Below are positions 23,404 through 37,700 of a stretch of DNA of 64,000 nt, in pieces. The stretch spans positions 1-64,000 of the forward strand of contig VIIQ02000122.1 of the NCBI GenBank assembly GCA_007449985.2, read 5' to 3'. The DNA is from Desmodesmus armatus (Eukaryota > Chlorophyta > Chlorophyceae > Sphaeropleales > Scenedesmaceae). The notes under the pieces are model-generated. The model saw only the letters and a list, made by a program, of their open reading frames with translations, did no database searches and had not been told where the DNA came from. The position numbers and the translations under genes are program-made. How positions within the stretch are numbered: the first letter of the stretch is position 1; every line of letters starts with the position of its first letter.

Positions 23404-26400
23404 ATGGCAGGGCATCCTATCGTCCTCATTGTGGTGCTGTTGCTGCACCTGAATCATAATGTACACAGCATCAGGGATGCACCAGGGTTCCTGCCTGCCC
23501 CTGGCTGCACATGCTCCTGTACACCAGAGCAGCAGGATGCAGGACAGGTCAGCATCAAGGGGCAGATGCCTTTGGTTTGCTTCCATGGCGTTCAGGAATA
23601 ATCATCTAAGCATTAACTAACGTATCTGTTGGAGCAGCAGTGCTCACCTGCAAGTGGGCAGGTGCAAGTGCATGGGCCTCGCATTTTCTGTGCAACCGTC
23701 TAGCTGATAGTTCTGGCCAGTCATGGCCCTGCCGAAGACACACAGTGTGCTCACAAGCATGCTCCTTGCTGCTGTTCGTTATCGTGCTGCAGAAAGCAAG
23801 TCAGCTGGTAGATGCAGTGACCCAGAAGCATGTGATGATCAAGGTCCGCATGCTGCCCACGGCTGTCGCGACCCTGCTTCGCACTGTCAAACAAGGTGAG
23901 GCTGGCTGTCAGTGCACCAGACAGCAGCAACCGGCAAAGATTTCTGAGGCCGATTGACACCACCAACCAACCAAAGTAACCAGCTGCAGCTGCAGCCACC
24001 AGAATGATGGTACGAGCCTGCAGCGTCAAAACGGCCTGTACATTGATCCTTTGTCCAAGCGTCAAACCTGCATGTAGGTGCCTTGTTTCTCCCCTGGTAT
24101 CTTTACTGCTTGTGTGTTAGTGCTTGTGGGTTCCTTGCAGGTGGCAAAGGTTGGATGTATGATAAGTGTGTTGATGCTGCCGCTGCTGCCGTCGCTGTCT
24201 GCATGCTGCAGATGCCACAGGTGCACAGGGCCCAGAGCCGTGGGTTGCAGCCCTGATCAACAGCACCACCACAGCTACAGCCGGTCAACTGGATCTGCCA
24301 GCATCCGCATTGCGGGTGACCCTTGAGGCCAGCCTTGGCTCCGGGCTCAGTTTGCCGGCAGCACCACCCAGCAGTCAGCAAGCAGCAGTTGATGCCCTAG
24401 CAGACTTCTACGAGCAGGTGACAGGCAGCAGCTCCCTGCTGGTTGGCCTCAATATGGTGCAGACCCCAGGGCCAAAGCAGCAGTCCTCAACAAGCGATAG
24501 CAGCAGCAGCCCCGGCAGCAAGCAGCAGGGTTCAGTCCTGGCCCTGGCCACTCTCAATGGCCCACTCGGGGACCTTGCGCATGTGCTGCACATGGCTGAC
24601 ATCATGCAGCACAGATGCCAGGAGCTGTTTCACCTTGGGGCGGTGCTGAACATATCCCAGGGAAGCAGCACCGGCTGCGCAACATGGCTGAGCGAGCGGT
24701 ACAGTCCCGTGCTGCACCCAAAGGGCGCACGGCCGGACAGCAGCACCAAGGCGGCAGCACTCCCAGCAGCCGCAGCTGCACTCAAAGCTGCTGTGCCACC
24801 AGGTGACAGCACTGACAAGCACACTCGCCAAGCTGTGGTGGCCCTGCCGATGGAGGTGAGGATTGCAGTGAGCTTTGGGGCTGTCTGGGGACACACAGGA
24901 TGCAGAGCCCCTCGGTGTGCAGGCAAGCTCAGCTGCTGCACTGCAGGACTGCTGGGTGTAAGTTGCTTGCAACTGCGTCAAAAGCTCCGGTGTGCCAACA
25001 GCTGTATCGCACTTTGACAGACAGCTTGGGTCGCCACCTGTAGGTGTTGTAGTAGGTTTCGCATGTGGTGATGTCGCTTCTGTATCATAAACATGCCCAG
25101 CACAAACTGCCTGCATCCTCTCCACGCACAGGTAAACATCAAGCTGTCGATGAAGCTGTCGCTCACAGGACACAGCACAGACCCAGATGCCCTGATCAGC
25201 AGGGCCCGCAGCTGGCTGGCCTCCCCAGCCCTTGACCAGATGCTGCAGCTACACGGCCTGCACATCGGTGCCGGCTCACCAGCGCACCTGGTCACTCTTC
25301 TGGCAGCGCCAGGGGGGGTTGGGGGGTACAAGGGGGTGGATGAGGTAATCGAGGTGAAGGGCAGCAACCCAGTAGCAGCAGGGGCAGGAAGCTCAGGCAG
25401 CCATGCGCAGCCTGAGTTGGGCCATGCGCACAGCCGCAGCAATGCTTACTCGGCATCTGGGATGAGCGCCTGGGGCCGGCTGCAGCCACACGAGCTGGGG
25501 CCACTTGTGATTGGGCATGCGGACGGAGCCGCACAGGCCTCGGTGCCGCATGCAGCAGCAGCAGGCAGCGGCAGCCATGCAGCAGAGGATGATGAGATCG
25601 GCCGAAGGACAGTGCTGGGCGCCATCATAGGGGCTGTGGTGGGCTCTGCTGCAGCAGGAGCCGCTGTGGCGCTGTTTGTGGCGTCTGTGGCTCGCAGGAG
25701 GCGAGCCGTGCAGATGCAGCACGCCATCAGTGGCTGCAACACGTGCGGGGACACAAACGGCAGGGCTGGCAGGGTGAGTTGCATTTGGGAATCAATGCAG
25801 CTCGAAACAGCTTGGCATGCAACAATCACGCCAGCACTGTCTGCCGCATCAAGGCTCAATCAGTGTTACTCTGCTGCCTGAGTACAGTCACAACCAGTGT
25901 CGGCTCTGCAGTGTGCTGGCCTGCCTGCGTTGCTCAAGACTTGCTATGCTGGTGCTGCAGGAAACTGCCCCGGCGACCAGCAGTGGCAGCAGCCGTCGCC
26001 GCAGGAGCCGCAAGCGCTACCTCAAATACCTGCCCAGCATGTCAGCACAGCACCTACTGCCAGTAACAGCACCACCAGCATCACCCACTGCTGGTGGTAG
26101 CAGTCTAGCAGGCAACACTTCAATTAGCGCCACAGACAGCAACCCTGGAGCAACAGCAGGCGGGGCATTTGTCAGCAGCGCAGCACCTGGATCCAGCCAA
26201 CAGCTGCACGAAGGATCAATGCCAGCAGGTGGTGAGGGCACAAGCTCCCCTGCAGCAGGGTCTGCTGCTGTGCAGCAGGGGTCCCAACCGCTGGCAGCAG
26301 CACCTGCAGGCGTGCTGCTGCCGGCAAGCGGCACAGTAGGGACGGCACTGCAGGCGGAGCATCAGCAGCAGCACCACCTGCAGGACGATGACTTGCCGCA

Positions 26401-27352
26401 GGAGGCGCAGCAGCATGCTGAGCCTCAAACCACGCCTGCAGTGCAGCAGCAGGAGCAGCAAGACCAGCAGCTTCGGCCACACAGCCTTGTCAGATCGAGG
26501 CTGATGATGGGCTTGGCGTTGCTTCGGCCAACAGCGTCGGATCCACTAGTGCAGGCACCCAGCAGGCCCAGGCGAGGTGACATGCGCCACCACAGCGGGG
26601 GACTATGGGCAACAGAGGGTGACGTCGCTCCTGCGCTCACGCGGCAGGAGCTATGCAGCGACTCTGTCTCAAGTGCCGCCCGCTTGGACATGCTGCACAA
26701 CCTGCAGCGGTCTGCATCAGCTGGGTCGTCAGAGGATGCCAGCGTGGCAGACCGCAGCAACAGTGGTAGCTTGATGGGACACGGCATGGGCAGTGCAGCC
26801 AGCGAATCAAGCAGTAGCCATCCTGCGTCTCCCAGCGGGGGCTCGTGCAGTCTGCCTGCTGCAACCGAGCAGCACGGCAGCGCAGACAGCGGATGTTTGC
26901 CAAGCACACCGACAGCACAGGCCTCAGGCTGGCCGACCAGTAGGTCAGAAGTGCTCACCAGTAGTGCAAGACATACAAGCAGCGAACAGACGGGTGCTCA
27001 GCACTGCGCCGCTGCAGCGCCGCTGCCCTTGCCGGGGGATGCTGGCTCTGAAACTGAGGGCGGAAGGCAGCTTGATGGGCAGCAGCAGCCACCTACAGCA
27101 TGGCCCAACCTTTGTGGGCCAAAAGTGGCTGCTGCCCACACGCATGCACCAAGCTTTCTGTTGCAAGATGAGGACAGAGCGCACGGCCACATCATCGGGC
27201 CGACAAGCAGGAGCCTGGGAGCAGGAGCAGCAGCAGCAGCAGAGGGTGCCGCTCAGGACGCACTCACCAGCGCGGCAACAGCCACTGGGCGGCCGGCTCT
27301 CATGGCCTCGCCATTTCTGCAGTATGACTTTGCGGCCTTGGAGCAGAGTTAG
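23404..27352 (+). CDS. Single-pass type I membrane protein, unknown family (974 aa)
   Basis: Five exons (23404-23547, 23793-23895, 24212-24855, 25132-25773, 25961-27352) join in phase to 975 codons. Exon 1 encodes a signal peptide (MAGHPIVLIVVLLLHLNHN) followed by a Cys-rich stub (CTCSC). The outer part (residues ~48-455) includes ASQLVDAVTQKH, ALINSTTTATAGQLDLPA, TLEASLGSGLSL and NIKLSMKLSLTG, which read like paired extracellular repeats preceding the membrane. A transmembrane segment (about 458-482, LGAIIGAVVGSAAAGAAVAL) is followed by a basic stop-transfer ARRRR. The cytoplasmic side is a ~480-residue low-complexity Ser/Ala/Gln tail with a basic patch SSRRRRSRKRYLKYL. There is no kinase or other catalytic domain. 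I do not recognise the family. The topology suggests a surface receptor or wall/matrix-linked protein (inference). TGTAA occurs 850 nt downstream. Confidence 0.68.
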
Positions 27353-28766
27353 GGTGGCAGTGACCTTCAATCAGGGCACACTCTTTTGATTCATCAGATC
27401 TCAAATCGCCCTATGCGGTTCCCTGTCAGTCATTTTGGTCCCTGCTTGCACGGGCCCCAATCGGTGTGTTCAAGCTTGGTAGTACATTGTGCAGCTTGTT
27501 GTTGTGTTGCTTGTTTGTCTTTTGGTTGTTGTTGCCCTGGATTGCATCAGACCTCTAGGCATATCCAACTCATGTTGATCCGACAAGCTATTGGTATATT
27601 GACTGGAGTCGCGGCCAGATTTTGCCCTTGCAGTGTGAGAAGTGTACTATATGCATGGCTCATCGCAGTGTGTGGCACCATACCAACAACATGTGCCATG
27701 GTGCTTTTCAGATGGACGGGTTTCTGTGATCCCACCATCTTTGTGGGGTGGCCATTTTGCATCTGCCCAACCGTTGTTTCCCCAACTCATTGCATTGCAA
27801 AAAGTGTTGATTTGATGTCAGCCAAGGCCTGCAACCCTTGTTGCGCCGCAGTGCTGCACACAAGCTGTGTTTGCCCTGGCAGTACTGAGTAGTCTGCCAA
27901 TGTCACTCGCGCTGAGGACAACACCATCAACACAGCGATGTGTTGCAAGACGGTCTTGCAACTGCATGTTGCGGCCGCTGTGTGTGGCACCCCCTGCCTC
28001 ACACACATACTATACAATGCGCATGCTGCCTGCATTGGGCATTTCTGCACTGGATGACGCTACTTTCTCTCAGCCAAGGCAATATCGCTGTTGCATTGAG
28101 CCCTGTCCGCTGCCGGCGTTCATCTCGGTGACGATTTTGGTAGAATCATGCGGCACCAGCTGGCGCAAGCATGGTGCCTCTACTGGCCCCAACCCTTGCT
28201 TGTGTAACATTGTTTGATTGGTTGAAGTACGCTCAACTCAGTACGCTCAACTCAGGTGTGACGCAGGAGGGCAGCAGTTTGGTTACTCAGTCTGAATGCA
28301 GCGGCACGCCATGTCGAGACGCTATCACCAGCAACGGCTGCAGCGCCTGCTCTTGAGGCGAGCACAGGCGTTTCAGTGAAAAGGGCATGACCCCAGCTCG
28401 CCAGGGATAAAGCTGGTTCACAGGCAATACACACATAGACCAATGCATATGCATAGCCCCTACTTCAACTGCTCAGCCAAAACACAAGGGTTTTGCATTC
28501 TTGGTGATAGGGACAGAGGCAAAGCCAAACATGTTAGTAACGCATTGTATGACCTATCAATCTGAAGTATCAACCCTTGCCCTTGCGCTTCAGAGTTACT
28601 GCGCGGTGCTGTGGTTGTGCGCAACGCTTGGACGAACCCATGGCGAGGATGGTCGGCATCTCCTCTGCTTGAAAAGGACACGAACAGAGACTAACCTCAT
28701 ATACCAGGCATATAGGGGTGTTTTGCAACCATAACCTGGCGCAAACTCCCCCGGAAACCACTCAGC
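27353..28766. other. Intergenic: 3' UTR and promoter region
   Basis: Contains the probable long 3' UTR of the membrane-protein gene (to about 28220) and the promoter of the P-loop gene. T/G-rich sequence at 27420-27560 fits UTR. No exon or RNA gene is supported. Confidence 0.45.
28203..28207 (+). terminator. TGTAA polyadenylation signal of the membrane-protein gene
   Basis: First TGTAA noticed after the TAG at 27350-27352, about 850 nt downstream on the same strand. Confidence 0.5.
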
Positions 28767-31700
28767 ATGCAACGCCCGATGGGGGCGCTTGAAGAAACCT
28801 CGGACTTGCTGAGAAGAGCCAAGGTAAGGTATTTCTTCTACACAGCTTGTAATTGGGCGAGCCGGACCGGTGTGGAGTTCTCCACGCGTGGATCAAGGCA
28901 GGTTGCCATGCCAGCGCACCTACAACGTATGTTGTTGCTTTTTGTCGTATATACTGTGGATATATTTCCAAGTTATATCAAAGGAGAGTTTGCTCCTCAC
29001 TCGTGGCAATTACTTCATGGTCTGGATCCATTGACTGTTCCAAGGCTGTCCTGCAAAAACGGGGGCGGGGCTACATAACACAAGGTGCATGCTCATATCA
29101 AGACACTGTTATTTGTTTGCCTGCTGATTGGCGACACTGCCTGATCTTCAGGTTGCAGGGTATCCATCACAGAAGATCACCAGTGTTGCCTTGGTTGGCT
29201 GCAGTCAAGCTGGCAAGACCTTTGCCATCAACAAGTGGCTAGCAACAGCAGTAGTTGATGCACAGTGCCTACATGCACAGCGAGTTGCAGAGGAGCAGGA
29301 CTTGGACTGCTTCAGGGGTTTGCCTGATGAATACACAAGCAGGTGAGCCCAAAATGGAGTGCTGTCAGCCAAGAGTTGGCCATGTATCATTTTCAACGTA
29401 TAGTACCATCTCTCTGCAAGAAGGTACTACAGAGGGTGTACAAGCATGATTTGTGTGAGGAACTGTGTGAGTGACTGCTGATGTGGCATCAGGCATAGTG
29501 TGCAGCAGGGAGCATGTTTCACCATATGATAAAGGATACCCAACCCACCACAGTACTGACCACCCCGGCTACTGCTGGTCCTGCTGTGCAGTGCTACGTT
29601 TGTGTGTGTGGACGCCCTGGCCGCGTCTTCTGAAGCCATTGCTGCTGCAGCTGCAAAGGTGGGTCCGTCTCTGCTTCATTGAGTGAGCAAGGCAACCTCA
29701 GCTGCTTGCGCATCTCAATCAGGCTTGCTGCTGCTCCATACGATCAACTTAGCTGTTGCGACTCCAGTAACACTATGCATCAACGCACAGCTGTGCTGGC
29801 ATGGGATTTTCCTGCAGGTGCAAGCTGGGGCTGAGGCCCTATGTGCTTTCAGGGTGGACGCAAACGACTGCTCCAAGGCAGCTCCTGCCCCCCTCATCGG
29901 CACCCTCGGCAAGACAGGTGGCCACGGCAGCGAGGTCAATGTGGCCCACCGGCTGTGGTCATCGACCAACCGGCACCAGGCCAGCTGGGCATATGTCGGC
30001 AAGGAGGTCATCCAGGGCTGGTTTGAGGACTACGCGGATAAGCTGTGAGTCATGACGCAAGGGTTGGCAGAGAGCCGGACTTACAGCAGCAGGCAGCTGA
30101 CAGCAGGTCTTTGGTACCTTGTGATGTGGGGTTGCCAATAATGCTGGGCGCAGGGTGGCAAGCATGCCTGCTGCAATGCCACTGCAGTTACAGCTAGTGG
30201 CTAGCAGCCCTGCACATGATGTCACTGTCAGGATGGCTGAATTGTGCTTGTTGTTGACCGAAGGTGCACCATGCTTGTTGTTGACCATTGAGTGTTCGAT
30301 CAGCCGACAAACTGATCAGTGAGGAAAGCTACTGATCATGCGCTGTGTGTCATGCTCTGTGGCTCTGCAGGCAGCAGCGGTGGCCAGCTCGGCACCCTGA
30401 GATCAGCAGCAGGGCCTATGTCCTGGCGCGCGTGGTGCAGCGTAGTGCAGGGCAGCAGGGCACCAGGCGCCTGGCTGAGGAGCTGAAAAAGTACCAGCAG
30501 GCCAGGCGCAGTGGCACGTCCCATGAGTTCCCTGTCCACCAGCACCTAAGCGAGGTGCTGGGCAAAGCCGTATGCCTCTACGGCTTCGGTTTGACTGAAG
30601 ACAGCCCTTACACGGTGCTGGGAGGCATCTCTGTCCTGCTGTCCCTGTTCACCAAGTGCTCTCTGGACACAGCAGTGCCCCTGGAGCAGCTGCTGCCCTC
30701 GGTGCCGCAGTGGCTGCAGCCAGCACTGCAGCAGCCGGAGCTTCGCGAGGTGCTGCCACTGCTGCTGGCCCACAAGGGCGTGACTGTCTATCATCCTGGA
30801 TGGATGGCTGAGCAGGGGGGTCCGCTGTCGGGGCGCTTTGAGGTGCGCGCACACTCATCTTTGTTGCATCTTCAATGTATCGGGTTTACTAGGTGCAGCT
30901 TGTTGGGTGTACACTGTGTCACATGCAACGCCTGGGCATGCGCATGCCGCCTGTGTTACGCTGTGATGGTCTGCTGGAACTGATGAAGGGACTGTGGGTG
31001 GGGCTGATGAAGGGACTGGGTGGGTGTACATGGGGTCGATGAGGGAACTGGGTGGGGACATGGGTTACCGTAAGGGTGGCTGTGCATCTTGGAGGTGGCC
31101 ACAAGAGCCAGAGGACAAGCGCACACTGCATCAGTCCAAAAGCAAGCAAGGCATATGTGGTGCATCAACATGCAGCTGGCAGGATAGAAAGGAGACTTGA
31201 GTTTATTTCCATAATAACACTTGTTATGCTTGACCAAATACTCTCACACACCACGCCACACTGCTTTTTGCCGGTTGTGTTTGTGCAGATCATTGATGCC
31301 GTGGGTGACAACGACGCCAACCCCCTCAGGCTCAGCGCCATCAAGAGTGCCCATGAGTCGCCCCACATCATGCTGTGGACCAACACAGTGCACAACCAGA
31401 CAGACCTCAGGAGCCTGGTCAAAACCCCAGCTCTGTGCGAGGCTTTCAGAGCCTGGAAGGAGGGAACTGGGCAGCCAGGGTCTGCTGACGGCCCCTCCAG
31501 CCTTGGCTCTGGATCTGTGGCGGTGTGCGTGTCTTGGTGAGTGAGGCTGGGGAGCTTGACTGGACCATACCCCTGCCACCCCTGAACATTCAGGATGTAT
31601 GCGCTATGTGCGACATAAGTTGTCCTTGACCATGCCTGCTGTCTGGGAACTAAGCTGGCAGCTGCACATCTGCACTTCCTACACTGTCGGCATCCAGTGT

Positions 31701-34700
31701 GAGGTACAGCTGTGCCAGCATCACCTGTTCCTGAGGTGCAGGGTGTACAACGATGTGTGTACTGCTGCATGTGTATTCTTGCAGGGATAAGGATGGTCAC
31801 AAGGAAGGTGATGGTGTCAAGGAGGGTGTGGCGGGTCCTCCGTATGTCAACAGGCTGGGTCTAAGCCCCGAGGTGCCCCGTCAGCAGGCGGCCATGAACA
31901 AGCAGCAGGTGGACGCGTTCAAGCAGAACCTTGCCTTGCAGCTGGAGGCAACTGGTGTGGGCGACATTGAGGTCACACTAGAGTGAGTGGTGCACATGCC
32001 AATGGAGCGGCTCCAGCTTGCAGTGCAGCATGGAGCTTTTGTGTGGGTGTGCATCATGCAGCAGCACAGGTGGCAGGAATAGAAACTTGCTTCTTTTTTT
32101 GAACCCCAGCGGGTCAAACAGCCTGTGAGTCAACCCTCACGGGCGGGGAGACGGACGGCCATGACAGCAGAGGCTAGCTGCATCGCCTGCTGCTGCCGCC
32201 AGTGCGCTACTGTGGCTTCATAACAACCTGGCGCTGGTGGGAAGTTCAGCCGCATGCATGAAGCTTGCAGCATCTCATAGCAGGAGCCATTGCAGGAGCC
32301 ATCCCTACTATGGGCTGTTATGTTGGAGATATCCACTGCCTGCCTGCTTGCGCCTGCAGGGAGGCAGCAGCCTTTGTCGAGGCATGTGTGCCAGTTGTGG
32401 CCGGCACTCCCCTCATTGGTCACACCCTGGAGCGCCAGTTGCAGCTGCAGCGCGCCGCCGCCTGGACAGCAAACAGGCAGCACCTAGCAGCAGCCCGGGC
32501 AGCAACCCAGTACCTCCGCTTCCAGCAGCTGCTGCTGCGTCCGGCTCTTGTTGATGCAGCGGACTGGCTAGAAGCAGAGGCCTCCGCTAGCCAGCAGGAG
32601 CTAGCTGAGTTGCAGCAGGGCTTGGATGCTGCCGGCAGGCCAGCTGCACCGTTGCTAGGGACAGCTGATGCTGACAAGGCGTTTCTGAGCCTGCTGCAGC
32701 AGAGTGGTCGCCTGTCAGACAAAAAGAAGCAGCAGCTTCTGGCACACGGAGACACCTGGAAGCTGGTGCAGAGACTGCAGCGGGCCAGCACCCAACCGGG
32801 CGGGATGCCAGCGAGCAGCATGCAGCAGCCCAGCAAGCGCTGGGTGGGGGAGTACCGCAAATGGGTGTATGGGGTGATTGCAGGGGCTGCGCAGCACACA
32901 GCTCTGCAGTTTTTCATGTTGGAACAGCCGCTAAGCAGCAACAGCGATGAGGTCAGCAGTCAACAGCCCACACAGCTCGGCCTGTTGCTGCAAAGCATTG
33001 GGGAGGACACAGCTGGCCAGCTGGAACCTGCTGCCAGCCCTGAAGAGTCCCTGTTGCAGCAGCTGCAGCTGCTGCTGAGCAACAACCTCATCAGGCTGAA
33101 GCTGTGCTTCCTTGGTCAGATGAAGGAGCTGCTGCTGGCCTGGGCTGAAGCGGGCAAAAGCCTTTCTGAGGTGGCAAACTCGCTGATTGAGATCCTGCTG
33201 AAGGATCTGCTTCCAGAGGTCAAGAGGGTCGCAAGAGAGCAGCCAGCAGTGCTGGTCTCCAGCATCTGCAGCAGCCAGTCCAGCAGCAGTGACGAAGCAG
33301 CAACGAAGCTGCAGCAGGCAGGGCTGACAAACCACACAGCAAGCTTGAAGCTGTTTGGCACCATCGCGGAGCTCACCTGCCGCCCCAACTTGCGTCACGC
33401 ACTGCGGCGGGTGCTGTTTGAGAATAACGTCACTGAGCAGAAGCAGCGGCGGTTCCTGGTGACCAGGTGGGTGGGGCAATCAGTTACCCGGCCAGGGGGT
33501 GGCTGTGTAGGGCACGAGGTCAGGGGTGCTTGTCCTGTGCTGTGTGCTCATGGCTGCTCGGTTGGTGGAGGTCAATTTGACGGCCGGGCCGCCAGTGGAC
33601 TGCATAGTTTTGCACGAGTCAGATCTGTTTTGTGGATTGTCATACAACCAGTTTCTGCGCTGGTGTCTTTCCACAGGGATTTGATTGCATCCCTGGGCCG
33701 GTCCTGCTGGTTCATGCTGCTCTGCAGTCCCTAATCGTGTGTCCACCAGGCTGTTTTTGCATAAGAAGTGGGGTTGCCTTGCTTGCCTGACTGCATGTAC
33801 TACATGTACTACCAACGGTGCCTACTTCTGAAAGGCCCCTGTAAGTTCTACATGTACTGAGGACGGTTCCTAGTAGGAACCTACCAGGTACGAATTCAGC
33901 GCGTCTGTGCTGCTGTTTGTACGTGTAATGTTTTCTGTGCAGAGTGCTGGTGTACCGGCTTGGTCAAGCTTGGAATGCCTCAGCACGTGCAGCACTGGAA
34001 GCCGTGAAAGAGCCGCAGCATGGCCCTGAAGTTCTGGTGCAACAGAGGCTACAGGCCACCCTCGACCGCCTGCAGGCAGTCCTGCAGCACCTGGCTATCA
34101 ACCTGTCCAACAGGACAGCGGCAGCCCTGGAGAGCATTGTGTGGTCGCTGCTGACCAGCACGGCACGCCATGACAGCCTGATCTCGCTGCTGCACCTGTC
34201 TGGCTCAGACTACTATAATAAGCCTAATCAAGGGTGCCTGCCTGCAAAGCAGGAGGACCCCCTGACAGACTCGCACATGTAGGTAGCAGCCTCTGCAGGC
34301 CGCATCAGTGACAGCTTTTTGTCCACTGCCATGCTTCCTGTTTCTCTGCCATGCCTTGTTTTTGGTCTGCCATGCCTTGTTTTTGGCAGCTCTCATGTAG
34401 TCAATTGAGGGAGGCCTGAGAGGCTTCAACAGCGCTCAGGGTATTATGCAGGTTGTTTCCAACACAGTGTTTGATGCCGGCGTCGATGTCTGCTGCTGTC
34501 ACGTGCTGCACATGAGGCGCTTGAGAAGTGCTTTCTCTACACCACGTAGCCCGAGCCTCAAGCTGCAGGTATGCGCAACTGTCTGCTGTTTGTGAATGTT
34601 GTGCAGGAAGAAAGCCCGGCAGCACCCCATCCTTGGCCCTGTGGAGGCTATACGTTTCCTTGCCCCACCACTGCTGGGCAAGGACAAGTCGTCAGCAACA

Positions 34701-37700
34701 TGGAGGGCTGTACAGGAGCAGCGGCAGGAGCTGCTGAGCCAGTATGATGCCAGGAATGCAGAGCTGCAGCAGCTGGCCCAGGACTGCAGCAGCGCAGCAT
34801 GTAGCCTGGCCGGTGAAGCTGCAGCTGCGCACGACGGCACGACCCATACGCCCGCAGATGCAGATGCAGAACCAGCAGCATTGATGCATGACAGCCTAGT
34901 GCTTTCAAAAGAAGTTGCAGCTGCAGAACCAGCGGAAGCTGCTGCAGCTGCTGCAGCAGTGCTCGTGCCTGACATTGCAGACGCAGTGCAGGGCGCAGGT
35001 TCCACACCAGCAGCATCAGGAACAGGAGCAGCATCAGGCCAAGCGGCAGCCACTGACGTGGTGATGGAGGCAGCGGGCGATGGTGGGGTTGGCAGTGGTG
35101 CAGGGGCTGCGGCGGCGGCTGGCACAGCCTCAGAGCTGAGAGACGCAGGACAGCAGGCACAGATGGCAGAGGACATTGAGGCTTGGCTTCAGCGGCCACG
35201 CAAAGCTCAGGTGAGGATGGGCAGTATGTCTTGGCGAGGCACAGGCATGCCTGGGTGATGGTTTTGTACACGTGTGTGTTAGCTAAAACAACCTGTAAAC
35301 TCTGGAGTTTGCCGCTCATGCGCATTCATAGCAGTTGCACAAGTTGTCCACAGTTAATTGACTGCAGGATGTTTTACATGTGTGCCACTTTTGATGTGGA
35401 AAGGCGCTCAAACGACGGCTACAGTACGCCCCGCCACCACACCTCCACTTAATGGGATGGTTGCATTGCCGCGCATCTCTGCCTGCCTGTCCACTTGCTG
35501 TTCACGCCGTACATCACTGAAGCGCAATGTGTTCCAGCGGGACAGCAATGCCTGGCAGGACAAGGTTGATCAGCTGGCATTCAAGGTCCACCAGCTTGGC
35601 AAAGCAGAGCCGAGTTGGACTCTGGAGTATGTCCAGCAGAGGCTGGACGCCACCCTGCTGCTCTTTGAGAAGAGCACAGCCGCAGGTGACTCATTTAGGA
35701 ATGACGGCCTGGTTCGCTGGCCCTTTTGTGTCCAAAACATTTTACCTTTGACTTCCCTCTCACCACGGTCACTTTCACACAAGTGCAGGCCCAAGTAGTG
35801 CTTGATTGTATGGGTAACAGCCATAGTAGCTGTGCCTGACGTAATGTTCTGCCACAAGCACAGGTCGCAAGGAAATGCTGCATGCATGAGGTTGTAACTA
35901 TGCCTGGATGCTGCTTTGTTTTGTTAGTACGCCCTCCGCGCACGTGGTTCCGCATAATGCACATGTGCTCTGCCATGCTGCGCTTTCCGCTGGTGCTGTC
36001 AGGCCGCCATGACACCTACTATGTGATGAAGGGTGCGGACGGAGGGGAGCTCAAGAGGTCCTTCAAAGAAGTGTGTGACTTTCTGCAGGCCAACGGTGAG
36101 CCGCAACAGCTGCAGATGGCCGGACCGTTGAAGCATTCATGTGGTTCTGCCTTGTGCTGGCAGCTGTACATGTTTGCTGTGACCACTGACATGCAGCGCG
36201 TGGTTCAGATGCTGTACTGCACACTACCAAATCCTGCAGGCGCTTTGCCAACACCCTTTTGACTTTGACCTGCCACCCCTGCCACAGCACACTGTGGGGC
36301 CGCGCAGTGCTCTTTACTTGTGCAGTAGTGCTGTGGCTGGGCTAAGGCTGACCGTCAGCGTGTGACACCATGTCCGCAATGTCGTGCGCAGGTGGTGCAG
36401 GCGTCAACCTCGGCTCACCAGCTGGTGAAGGTGCCCCTGCGGCTGATGAGGGTGGCCCCAGCAATGGCGGTGGCGGCGGCGGCGGCAGGGGTGACGGCGG
36501 CGGCAGCGGCAGGGGTGCTGGTGCCGGCAGCGGCAGGGGCGGTGGTGCCGGCAGCAACAGGGGTGGTGGGGGTGGGAGCGGCAGAGTCGGTGGTGGCGGC
36601 AGCAGCAGAGGCAGCAATCGCGTGGAACCCAGCAGCAATGGTGGCGGCGGCCCCAGTGCAGGTGCCAGCCTCCAGGCACTCCGCACCCCGGCTGCAGGGG
36701 CCACAGCGCTGGTGGCTGGGGTGGGTGCAGACGAGCCCATGCCAGATGCACCTGCTGTGGCCGGTGATGCCGATGAGCTACCTGTGCTGACATCTGCTGC
36801 TGTGCCGCTGTCGCCACCAGTAGCGAGCAGAGCCGCCGGTGCTGCTGCGGTGACCCTGGCACCAGACACACCAGCAGCACGGGCAGCAGGCCATGTTTCT
36901 GCGCTCGCACTGCCAGTGCAGCAGTCGTCGCTGGCGGCAGCAGCGGCAGCAGCAGGGCCCAGCAGTGAAGTGCCAAACAGTGCAGGTCGTGCAGGCGAAA
37001 ATTCCGCTGCAGCAGATGTACTGGAGGCAGCAGCGGCGGCAGGAGCAGCAGGGCCCAGCAGCGCAGGGCTGTTGAATGCAGAGTCGAGCGATGCGCAGAA
37101 CTTCAAGAGGCGTAAGCCCCCAGTCATCATCAGCGGGATACAGCTGGTGTCGGAGGGCAAGCTACAGCTGGGGCCGCAGGTCTGGCGGCTGGGGCGGGAC
37201 AAAGGCGCATACGATGTGGACGTAATTGTGGAGAAGGACGCGGCAGGAGACGGTAAGCAGCCACTGCATGGTGCTGGTTGCCAGGCCTGTGTTGGGTGTG
37301 AGGCATCTGCTTGTGCCAGGACGGTTGTGAGCAAAGCGCAGGCTGCCATAGATTCATCAACACCGCCATGCTTGATGTTACATGATGGGCAGCTCGCCGT
37401 GGCTTTGTGGCACCACCATAGTTGTCTGAGGTAATGTTTCCTGTCGACGCTGGAGCTTTTTCTTGGAGCTACACATGCCATCATTAACAACTATCACAAG
37501 CGCCCCCGCAGGCAAGTACCCACCACACATGTTGCTGCTGCCTGCCTTTTCGTGTTGTTACAGTGTGGTTCAAGCTGCCAGGAGATGCCACCCGCTATGA
37601 ACGCATCAGCCCCTTCATCAGGGCAGCATGGAACAAGATGGTCGCAGCAGCAAGGAGCAACCAGAGGCTCTGTATGCCTGGAAGAGCCGCAAGCCACGGG

